From NCBI GenBank assembly GCA_900544985.1, contig UQXK01000039.1, positions 1 through 15,699 on the forward strand: DNA of 15,699 nt. The letters are read 5' to 3'. The stretch comes from an uncultured Eubacteriales bacterium (GTDB lineage Bacteria > Bacillota > Clostridia > Oscillospirales > CAG-272). Positions 1-5,795 of this stretch are shown here, in pieces (the stretch's first letter is position 1; each line of letters begins with the position of its first letter). A program made the position numbers and the translations under genes. The notes under the pieces are model-generated. The model worked only from the letters and a program-made list of their open reading frames with translations. It had not been told where the DNA came from and ran no database searches.

Positions 1-210
1 AAACCTCCGCTTTAAGGGGCTTTTGAAAAAGCCCCTTAAAAATCCGCAAAACTTTCGCACCGACCATACCACTTTATTTTAGCGAAGCTTTTGAAGTTCC
101 AAGGGACTTTTCCCGAAAAGTCCCTTGTGTCCGGGTTTGGGGCGGAAGCTCCAACTGACAACACTATCCCGGTTTTATCCCCGACGTAACAAAAAGGCGA
201 CTTTTGTCAT
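1..210 (+). repeat. Hairpin-rich intergenic repeat, copy A (left end cut by window)
   Basis: This is the first of four related intergenic copies; the others are B (inverted, 3013-3285), C (13066-13246) and D (13275-13471). It holds hairpin 1 at 11-40 (TTTAAGGGGC paired with GCCCCTTAAA), then hairpin 2 at 101-126 (AAGGGACTTTT paired with AAAAGTCCCTT). A conserved block GGGTTTGGGGCGGAAGC lies around 133-149, followed by CCAACTGACAAC up to 162, which copy B shares. At 187-207 a short A-rich/T-rich stem (AAAAAG, GCGA, CTTTT) followed by TTGTCAT sits where copies C and D carry their terminators, so it may be a degenerate terminator. There is no coding signal. The function is unknown. Confidence 0.8.
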
Positions 211-246
211 ATTATGAAAACAGTACAAAGCCGCATATATAATCTG

Positions 247-277
247 TTGACACAACACATGGCTTTGTCACTATAAG
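247..277 (+). promoter_or_regulatory. Putative promoter of the ZIP transporter gene, within inverted repeats
   Basis: TTGACA (247-252) and TATAAG (272-277) are separated by 19 bp, which is longer than ideal. An alternative -10, TATAAT at 238-243, has no good -35. The -35 lies inside a short inverted repeat (TGTTG-ACA-CAACA, 245-257). A wider one flanks it (ACAAAGCC 225-232, GGCTTTGT 261-268). Either could be an operator for a metal-responsive regulator, but I do not recognise the motif. Confidence 0.4.
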
Positions 278-301
278 TTTTACAAAAGCAGGTATCGTAA
301 A

Positions 302-1099
302 ATGGTTTCATGGTTTTCTTCTCTTGCGCACCCTTTGCAGGCGCTTATAGCAACAATATTCACATGGGGAGTCACTGCGGCGGGTGCGGCATTTGTATTT
401 TTCTTTAAACATATACACAAAAACGTTCTCGATTCGATGCTCGGTCTTTCTGCGGGAGTTATGATAGCCGCGTCATTCTGGTCGCTTCTTCTGCCGGCGT
501 CGCAAATGTGCGAAAACATAGGGATATCTCCGTTTTTCACTCTCATTTCGGGATTTATACTCGGCGGCGGCGTACTTTTTGCGGGAGACAGGATCTTTTC
601 CGCAATATCGGACAAAAAAGGCGGCGTATTAAGCGAAAAAAAGCGTTCTATGATGCTGATATTTTCGATAACACTGCACAACATCCCCGAAGGGCTTTGC
701 GTCGGCGTCGCATTCGGCTCTCTTGCATACGGACTTGACGGAGCAACACTCGCATCCGCGAGCCTTCTCGCGCTCGGAATAGGACTTCAAAACTTTCCCG
801 AGGGAACAGCGGTAAGCGTTCCGCTTCGCCGCGAAGGCTTTTCCCGCGGAAAAGCTTTTTTCTGGGGACAGATAAGCGGAATAGTCGAACCGATAGCAGG
901 CGTTCTCGGCGCATTTCTCGTCGTCGGTGCAAGAAGACTTCTTCCGTTTCTTCTCGCGTTTGCCGCAGGGGCAATGATATATGTCGTTGTGGAAGAACTG
1001 ATACCCGAAAGTCAGTCTAATGAGAAAAAAGACATAATGGCATTTTTTACCCTCTTCGGTTTTTCGCTCATGATGCTGCTCGATATGATATTTTCATAA
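302..1099 (+). CDS. ZIP family metal transporter (GufA/ZupT-like)
   Basis: This 265-residue integral membrane protein has about eight hydrophobic segments. It is predicted to carry divalent metal, most likely zinc, across the cytoplasmic membrane. The two hallmark metal-binding helices are visible: HNIPEG at residues 126-131 in helix 4 and QNFPEG at 163-168 in helix 5. The Gln replacing His in the second motif is seen in the GufA-like branch of ZIP proteins. The loop between helices 3 and 4 is short (SDKKGGVLSEKKRS) and lacks the His-rich stretch of many eukaryotic ZIPs. The length is normal for bacterial members. The start codon is ATG 302 with a weak upstream AGCAGG. The gene appears to stand alone: the next gene has its own promoter 17 bases after this stop. 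Metal specificity cannot be read from the sequence. Confidence 0.9.
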   Translation: MVSWFSSLAHPLQALIATIFTWGVTAAGAAFVFFFKHIHKNVLDSMLGLSAGVMIAASFWSLLLPASQMCENIGISPFFTLISGFILGGGVLFAGDRIFSAISDKKGGVLSEKKRSMMLIFSITLHNIPEGLCVGVAFGSLAYGLDGATLASASLLALGIGLQNFPEGTAVSVPLRREGFSRGKAFFWGQISGIVEPIAGVLGAFLVVGARRLLPFLLAFAAGAMIYVVVEELIPESQSNEKKDIMAFFTLFGFSLMMLLDMIFS

Positions 1100-1115
1100 A
1101 AATCCGATAAATCTA

Positions 1116-1144
1116 TTGACTTTTTCAGAAAGAGATTCTATAAT
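1116..1144 (+). promoter_or_regulatory. Sigma-A promoter of ilvA-ridA
   Basis: TTGACT (1116-1121), a 17-bp spacer and a perfect TATAAT (1139-1144). Transcription should begin near 1150, directly ahead of the T-box stem I. Confidence 0.85.
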
Positions 1145-1149
1145 CAATG

Positions 1150-1405
1150 GTAATTGATACAATAAATGCGATGACGGAAAAAATATCATACTGCATTCCG
1201 CAAAGAGAAGCGGCGCTTTGGTGAAAGCCGTAAGGAATAATATGAGAAAGATCCTTCCCGAGCAGGCTTCTGAAAACAAGAGTAAGCAAGCACGCACCCC
1301 GCGTTAAAAGGGACACATATAATGACGTATGTGAAATAATGTATTGAGTGGTACAACGGAATTTTTATCCGCCTCATTTTAAATCAGAGGCGGATTTTAT
1401 TTTTT
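1150..1405 (+). promoter_or_regulatory. T-box leader controlling ilvA, probably sensing tRNA-Ile
   Basis: A complete T-box architecture can be drawn. The distal stem I signature GCTTTGGTGAAAGCC lies around 1215-1229. The stem CATA..ATTCC / GGAAT..TATG encloses an upper stem. The descending strand of the specifier loop (around 1244-1254) contains AUC at 1251-1253, an Ile codon, and no Thr codon. The T-box proper is TTGAGTGGTACAACGGA (1344-1360). The antiterminator pairs TGAG 1345-1348 with CTCA 1373-1376 and CGGA 1357-1360 with TCCG 1368-1371, leaving UGGU in the bulge. UGGU complements the ACCA end of a tRNA whose discriminator base is A, as expected for tRNA-Ile. The competing terminator is annotated separately. 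Uncharged tRNA-Ile would switch on isoleucine synthesis. The T-box call is firm; the exact specifier frame is inferred. Confidence 0.9.
1368..1405 (+). terminator. T-box intrinsic terminator (attenuator)
   Basis: TCCGCCTC (1368-1375), an 11-nt loop, GAGGCGGA (1387-1394), then an almost unbroken T tract to 1405. Its 5' arm is shared with the antiterminator, so the two folds exclude each other. Confidence 0.92.
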
Positions 1406-1414
1406 GGAGGTCAC

Positions 1415-2605
1415 ATGCTTACTATCGATAAAATATACGACGCGGTTCGCGTCCTTGAAGACGTGGTACGCCACCCTCAGCTAATAGAGGCGCCCCGACT
1501 CAGTTCGGAGGGAAAAATATTTTTAAAGCCCGAGAATCTTCAACTTACAGGTTCTTTTAAGGTAAGAGGCTCCGCTTACAAAATATCAAAGCTCACCGAT
1601 GAGGAAAAAGCCCACGGCGTTATCGCCTGCTCTGCCGGAAACCATGCGCAGGGCGTTGCCCTTGCGGCGACAAAACACGGTATAAAATCCGTAATATGCC
1701 TTCCCGCCTCTGCTCCTATCTCCAAGGTAGAAGCGACAAAACGCTACGGTGCAGAGGTTTGCCTTGTAGACGGTGTCTATGACGACGCATATGCAGAGGC
1801 CATACGTCAAAGAGACGAAAAAGGATATACGTTTATCCACCCGTTCGACGACGAAGACGTTATAGCGGGTCAGGGCACAATAGCTGTTGAAATACTGAAA
1901 GAAATGCCCGATGCCGACGCGATAGTAGTTCCGATAGGCGGCGGCGGTCTTGTATCCGGCGTTGCATTCGCCGCAAAAGCGATAAATCCGAAGATCAAAG
2001 TATACGGCGTACAGGCGGCAGGCGCTCCCTCTATGTACAATTCCATAAAAGACGGAAAAGCGGAAACGCTCTCTTCCGTATCCACATTTGCCGACGGTAT
2101 CGCGGTAAAAGCGCCGGGAGAAAACACTTTCAGATATTGCAGAGAATTTGTAGATGAAATAGTCACCGTAACAGAGGACGAAATAGCGGCGGCAATACTT
2201 CATCTTATAGAAAACCAGAAACTCACGGCAGAAGGCGCGGGCGCCGTTTCCGTCGCCGCGGCAATGTTCGGCAAAGTCTCCGTTGCAGGCAAAAAGACGG
2301 TTTGCATAGTCTCCGGCGGCAATATCGACGTTACGATACTCTCCCGCGTTATCGACAGAGGTCTACATAAGAGCGGAAGAAAGTGCACGCTTCTCATAGA
2401 GCTTATAGACAAACCCGGACAGCTCGAAGCAGTATCCAGAATAATAGCAAAATCCGGCGGCAACATCGTATCCGTTCATTACGAACAGGGAGAGGCAGAC
2501 GCCGTAAACGGATGCTTCTTACGCATATCTATGGAAACGAAGAGCTTCGACCACATAAACGAAATACGCTCCGCTCTTGTCGGCGAGGGCTTTAAACTTA
2601 TTTAA
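1415..2605 (+). CDS. ilvA: Threonine ammonia-lyase (threonine dehydratase) with C-terminal ACT domain
   Basis: A PLP enzyme that deaminates threonine to 2-oxobutanoate, the first committed step to isoleucine. It is a fold-type II protein of 396 residues. The Schiff-base lysine is Lys49 in GSFKVRG, and the phosphate-binding loop is PIGGGG at 173-178. A single ACT domain occupies about 320-396 (CTLLIELIDKPGQLEAVSRI). The size and single ACT domain match the shorter TdcB-like/IlvA class common in Bacillota rather than the roughly 510-residue E. coli IlvA with a doubled regulatory domain. ATG 1415 follows GGAGG at 1406-1410. The T-box leader points to isoleucine supply rather than threonine catabolism, and ridA immediately downstream fits an enzyme that releases reactive enamines. 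Activity on serine is also likely for the family. Confidence 0.93.
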   Translation: MLTIDKIYDAVRVLEDVVRHPQLIEAPRLSSEGKIFLKPENLQLTGSFKVRGSAYKISKLTDEEKAHGVIACSAGNHAQGVALAATKHGIKSVICLPASAPISKVEATKRYGAEVCLVDGVYDDAYAEAIRQRDEKGYTFIHPFDDEDVIAGQGTIAVEILKEMPDADAIVVPIGGGGLVSGVAFAAKAINPKIKVYGVQAAGAPSMYNSIKDGKAETLSSVSTFADGIAVKAPGENTFRYCREFVDEIVTVTEDEIAAAILHLIENQKLTAEGAGAVSVAAAMFGKVSVAGKKTVCIVSGGNIDVTILSRVIDRGLHKSGRKCTLLIELIDKPGQLEAVSRIIAKSGGNIVSVHYEQGEADAVNGCFLRISMETKSFDHINEIRSALVGEGFKLI

Positions 2606-2625
2606 AAAATCAGGAGGTAATAAAA

Positions 2626-3000
2626 ATGGCAAATGTAATCTACACAAAAAACGCGCCCGACGCAATCGGTCCTTATTCGCAGGCAATAGTAACGGGAAAC
2701 CTTGTTTTCACATCGGGTCAGATAGCAATAAATCCCGCTACGGGAAACGTTGAAGCGACCACAATAGAAGCTCAGACAGAGCAGGTATGCAAAAATGTCG
2801 GCGAAATACTCAAAGCGGCGGGAACTTCTTTCGACAAAGTGGTAAAAACCGTATGCTTCCTTGCAGACATGGGCGATTTTGCCGCTTTCAACGCCGTATA
2901 CGGAAATTATTTCGTATCAAAACCCGCACGTTCCTGCGTTGCGGTAAAAACGCTTCCCAAAAACGTACTTTGCGAAGTTGAAGTTATAGCAGAGATATAA
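2626..3000 (+). CDS. ridA: RidA family reactive enamine/imine deaminase
   Basis: This 124-residue protein of the RidA (YjgF/YER057c/UK114) family hydrolyses the 2-aminoacrylate and 2-aminocrotonate that PLP dehydratases such as IlvA release, protecting other PLP enzymes. Family landmarks are visible: the N-terminal APDAIGPYSQA segment, the central SGQIAINPATG, the substrate-carboxylate-binding Arg102 in ARSCVAVKTLPK, and the conserved Glu119 in CEVEVIAEI. These residues indicate a true RidA rather than one of the divergent Rid1-7 subfamilies lacking the arginine. It lies 20 bases after ilvA with its own AGGAGG, and no promoter is seen between them, so the two are co-transcribed under T-box control. 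The terminator is inside the repeat at 3107-3133. Confidence 0.95.
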   Translation: MANVIYTKNAPDAIGPYSQAIVTGNLVFTSGQIAINPATGNVEATTIEAQTEQVCKNVGEILKAAGTSFDKVVKTVCFLADMGDFAAFNAVYGNYFVSKPARSCVAVKTLPKNVLCEVEVIAEI

Positions 3001-3012
3001 AAACGGTATATT

Positions 3013-3285
3013 CGACCGAAGTTTTTGCGGATTTTTAAGGGGCTTTTTAGGGGCAAGCCCCTTAAAGCAAGGTCCCCTCACGCAGTTCCAACATATTACG
3101 ACAATTAAAAAACGCGGCAATGCCGCGTTTTTTATGTTCGTTGTCAGTTGGGGCTGTCCGCCCCAAACCCGGACACAAAGGACTTTTCGTGAAAAGTCCT
3201 TTGGAATCTCAAAAGCTTCGCCAAAGTAAAGTGGTGTATTCGGTGCGAAGTTCTTTGGCGCATCTTTCTTCGAAAGAAAGGTGCG
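3013..3285 (-). repeat. Hairpin-rich intergenic repeat, copy B (inverted)
   Basis: Read on the minus strand, this follows the same order as C and D: a CTTTCTT/AAGAAAG hairpin (3264-3280), the GCGCCAAAGAACTTCGC block, hairpin 2 (3177-3202), the CCGGGTTTGGGGCGG block (about 3162-3176), CAACTGACAAC (3140-3150), an A/T-flanked terminator (3107-3133), a TTGTCG...GGAACTGC spacer, and the hairpin 1 module of a next unit (3017-3071) that is cut off near the ridA stop. It fills the gap between ridA and the pyr promoter, and it contains no gene. Confidence 0.85.
3107..3133 (+). terminator. Bidirectional intrinsic terminator after ridA
   Basis: AAAAAA, CGCGGC (3113-3118), loop AAT, GCCGCG (3122-3127), TTTTTT. 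The symmetric A and T runs let it work on either strand. It is part of repeat copy B. Confidence 0.88.
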
Positions 3286-3293
3286 TTTATATA

Positions 3294-3322
3294 TTGACAA
3301 ACATATATTTTAATGGTATACT
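3294..3322 (+). promoter_or_regulatory. Sigma-A promoter of the pyr operon
   Basis: A perfect TTGACA (3294-3299), a 17-bp spacer and TATACT (3317-3322). Transcription should start near 3328-3330, a few bases before the PyrR-binding hairpin and just outside repeat copy B. Confidence 0.9.
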
Positions 3323-3332
3323 TTACAGAGTA

Positions 3333-3432
3333 AATCTTTAAGACGGTACCGTGAGACCGGTAAGATTGAATAGCTCATAATACATTAAAATGCTATTTTT
3401 ATGTCTTGCCGCGCGGTGGCAGGACTTTTTTT
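3333..3432 (+). promoter_or_regulatory. PyrR-dependent transcription attenuator of the pyr operon
   Basis: The PyrR-binding anti-antiterminator is a lower stem AATCTT (3333-3338)/AAGATT (3362-3367) and an upper stem CGGT (3344-3347)/ACCG (3356-3359). These enclose the loop ACCGTGAG (3348-3355), with the GUGAG typical of PyrR sites. The antiterminator pairs GGTAAGAT (3359-3366) with GTCTTGCC (3403-3410) and is extended inside by AATAGC (3369-3374)/GCTATT (3392-3397). It excludes both the PyrR hairpin and the terminator. By the known Bacillus mechanism, UMP-bound PyrR stabilises the hairpin and the terminator forms. No pyrR gene is in this window. Confidence 0.9.
3403..3432 (+). terminator. Leader attenuation terminator upstream of pyrC
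   Basis: GTCTTGCC (3403-3410), a 7-nt loop, GGCAGGAC (3418-3425) with one G-U pair, then seven T (3426-3432). The pyrC start lies only 24 bases further on. Confidence 0.92.
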
Positions 3433-3455
3433 ATACAAAACACAAGGAGACGGCG

Positions 3456-4721
3456 ATGCAGCTAATACTCAAAAACGGCAGCGTATTCACAGACGGCGAA
3501 ACAGTCGAAAAGGATATCCTTATCGACGGCGGCGTAATAGCAAAGATATCGTCCGATATAAACGAAGAAGACGCGAAGACAATCGATATTCGCGGTCTTT
3601 CCGTTTTTCCCGGTTTTTCCGATGTCCACGTACATCTGAGAGAACCGGGTTTTTTGTCAAAAGAGACAATCAAAACAGGAACAGCGTCAGCTGCCCGCGG
3701 AGGATACATAAACGTATGCGCAATGCCGAACCTTTCCCCCTGCCCCGACAGCACGGAGCACCTGAAAGAAGAGCTTGACGCAATAGAAAAAGACGCAGTG
3801 ATAAATGTCTTTCCCTACGGAACGATAACAAAGGGGCAAAACGGAAAAGAACTCTCTGACATGGAGGATATGGCGCCTTTCGTCGCAGCATTCTCCGACG
3901 ACGGACGCGGAGTTCAAAATGAAGAAATGATGCTCTCCGCCATGCAGAAAGCAAAATCGCTCGGCAAAATCATCGCCGCGCACTGCGAGGACAATTCGCT
4001 TCTTCACGGCGGATACATACACGACGGCGCATATGCAAAAGCGCATTCTCACCGCGGGATCTCTTCCGAAAGCGAATGGAAGCAGATAGAGCGCGATATA
4101 GAGCTTGTGAAAAAGACAGGCTGTGACTATCACGTGTGCCATATATCGACAAAAGAGAGCGTAGACCTTATAAGAAAGGCGAAAAAAGACGGTCTTCATA
4201 TCACCTGTGAAACAGGACCGCACTACCTTGTGCTCACGGAAAACGACCTATGTGAAGACGGCAGATTCAAAATGAATCCGCCGCTTCGAAGCGAAGAGGA
4301 CAGAAAAGCGCTCATACAGGGACTTCTCGACGGAACGATAGATATGATAGCGACAGACCACGCCCCGCACACGGCGGAGGAAAAAAGCCGCGGTCTTGAA
4401 AAAAGCGCGATGGGCATAGTTGGACTCGAAACGGCATTCCCCGTTCTCTACACCTCGCTTGTAAAAACGGGAATCATTCCGCTCTCACTTTTAATAGAAA
4501 AAATGAGCATAGCGCCGGCAAAGCGTTTCGGGCTTCCCGAAACGGAAATAGCGGAAGGAAAAAAAGCAAATCTTTGCATTTTCGATTTAAATAAAGAATA
4601 CAAAATAGACCCGTCGGAATTTTTATCAAAGGGGAAAGCCACTCCCTTTGAAGGCATGACGGTAAACGGGCGTTCAAAAATGACAATTATCGGAGGTAAA
4701 ATAGTATGGCAGGAAAAATGA
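3456..4721 (+). CDS. pyrC: Dihydroorotase (class I type)
   Basis: Cyclises N-carbamoyl-L-aspartate to dihydroorotate, the third step of UMP synthesis. It has 421 residues of amidohydrolase fold. The metal-binding motif is DVHVHLREPG with His58 and His60. Later metal and substrate motifs include AHCEDNS, CHISTKES, ETGPHYL and ATDHAPH. The LREPG form and length above 400 identify the zinc-dependent class I type usual in Gram-positives. The start is ATG 3456 with AAGGAG at 3444-3449. The open frame extends upstream to 3390, but that part would lie inside the attenuator and is not expected to be translated. It is the first gene of the pyr operon and its end overlaps carA by 16 bases. Confidence 0.95.
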   Translation: MQLILKNGSVFTDGETVEKDILIDGGVIAKISSDINEEDAKTIDIRGLSVFPGFSDVHVHLREPGFLSKETIKTGTASAARGGYINVCAMPNLSPCPDSTEHLKEELDAIEKDAVINVFPYGTITKGQNGKELSDMEDMAPFVAAFSDDGRGVQNEEMMLSAMQKAKSLGKIIAAHCEDNSLLHGGYIHDGAYAKAHSHRGISSESEWKQIERDIELVKKTGCDYHVCHISTKESVDLIRKAKKDGLHITCETGPHYLVLTENDLCEDGRFKMNPPLRSEEDRKALIQGLLDGTIDMIATDHAPHTAEEKSRGLEKSAMGIVGLETAFPVLYTSLVKTGIIPLSLLIEKMSIAPAKRFGLPETEIAEGKKANLCIFDLNKEYKIDPSEFLSKGKATPFEGMTVNGRSKMTIIGGKIVWQEK

Positions 4722-5794
4722 ACAGAAAGATCGTGCTCGAAGACGGCGCCGAATATTGCGGATACGGATTCGGCGAGAACACTGACCGCGTCTGCGAAAT
4801 AGTATTCAACACATCCATGGTGGGATATCAGGAGATAGTCTCCGACCCGTCATATACATATCAGGCTGTCGTAATGACATATCCGCTTATCGGAAACTAC
4901 GGTATAGCGGACGACGACTTTGAGACGAAAACTCCCACGATAGGCGCGCTTATCGTCAGAGAGTACAACGATTTCCCTTCCAATTTCAGATATACGAAAA
5001 CGCTCTCCGAAATACTCGAAGAAAACCACATTCCCGGCATTTCCGGCGTTGATACAAGAAAGATAACACGCTCCATAAGAGACCTCGGAAGCCGCAAGGT
5101 GCTCATAACCGACATAGACACACCGCACGAAAAGGCTATGGAAATACTCAAAAACACAGATATTCCCAAAGACGCCGTAAGCCTTGTCAGCTGCAAAAAG
5201 AGATGGTATTCGAGAACGGCAAACCCGAAATACTCCGTCGTCGCCATCGACTGCGGAATAAAGCTCAATATAATCCGCTCTCTCAACAAAAAAGGCTGCA
5301 ATGTAACGGTAGTGCCGTACAACACGCCCGCTTCCGTCATCGAATCTATGAAACCGGACGGCATATTCCTTTCCAACGGTCCCGGAGACCCCGAAAACGT
5401 AACGCCCGTTATCGAAACGGTAAGAGCGCTTCGTGGAAAATATCCGATATTCGGCATCTGCCTCGGGCACCAGATGATAGCGCTTGCAAGCGGAGCGAAA
5501 ACGTATAAATTAAAATTCGGTCACCGCGGCGGAAACCACCCCGTAAAAAATCTTCTGAACGGCAAAATAGAGATAACGAGCCAGAACCACAGCTATGCCG
5601 TAGATGAAAAATCCCTCGAAGGAACGGGACTTACCGCAACGCACATAAACATACTCGACGGAACGGTAGAGGGAATGCAGTGCGAAAAGGACAGAATGTT
5701 CAGCGTTCAGTATCACCCGGAAAGCGCCCCCGGACCGCAGGACAGCACATATCTTTTCGACCGTTTTATAGATCTTATGAAGGAGGCAAAATAA
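4706..5794 (+). CDS. carA: Carbamoyl-phosphate synthase small (glutaminase) subunit
   Basis: Hydrolyses glutamine and channels ammonia to CarB for carbamoyl phosphate synthesis. It has 362 residues: an N-terminal CPSase small-chain domain (about 1-150) and a class I glutamine amidotransferase domain (about 175-360). The nucleophile is Cys252 in GICLGHQ, and the His-Glu pair is in QYHPESAPGPQD near the C terminus. The chosen ATG 4706 lies 9 bases after GGAGG (4692-4696), inside the end of pyrC. A second in-frame ATG at 4718 forms an ATGA overlap with the pyrC stop and is a possible alternative giving a protein 4 residues shorter. The gene ends 1 base before carB. Its place in the pyr operon implies a pyrimidine role; an arginine role cannot be excluded. 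Confidence 0.95.
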   Translation: MAGKMNRKIVLEDGAEYCGYGFGENTDRVCEIVFNTSMVGYQEIVSDPSYTYQAVVMTYPLIGNYGIADDDFETKTPTIGALIVREYNDFPSNFRYTKTLSEILEENHIPGISGVDTRKITRSIRDLGSRKVLITDIDTPHEKAMEILKNTDIPKDAVSLVSCKKRWYSRTANPKYSVVAIDCGIKLNIIRSLNKKGCNVTVVPYNTPASVIESMKPDGIFLSNGPGDPENVTPVIETVRALRGKYPIFGICLGHQMIALASGAKTYKLKFGHRGGNHPVKNLLNGKIEITSQNHSYAVDEKSLEGTGLTATHINILDGTVEGMQCEKDRMFSVQYHPESAPGPQDSTYLFDRFIDLMKEAK

Positions 5795-5795
5795 T

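Noticed and set aside
1094..1377. Three small minus-strand frames in the gap before ilvA
   Set aside because: They fall on the promoter and T-box leader, which fully explain this sequence. No ribosome sites or family features are seen.
2917..3300. A minus-strand frame of 127 codons after ridA with a peptide like those in copies C and D
   Set aside because: It is repeat copy B read through its hairpins and terminator into ridA. The shared peptide reflects DNA repeat conservation, not a protein family.
3390..3455. N-terminal extension of PyrC in the same frame
   Set aside because: It covers the attenuator hairpin and its T tract. ATG 3456 has a proper ribosome site and gives the normal family N terminus.
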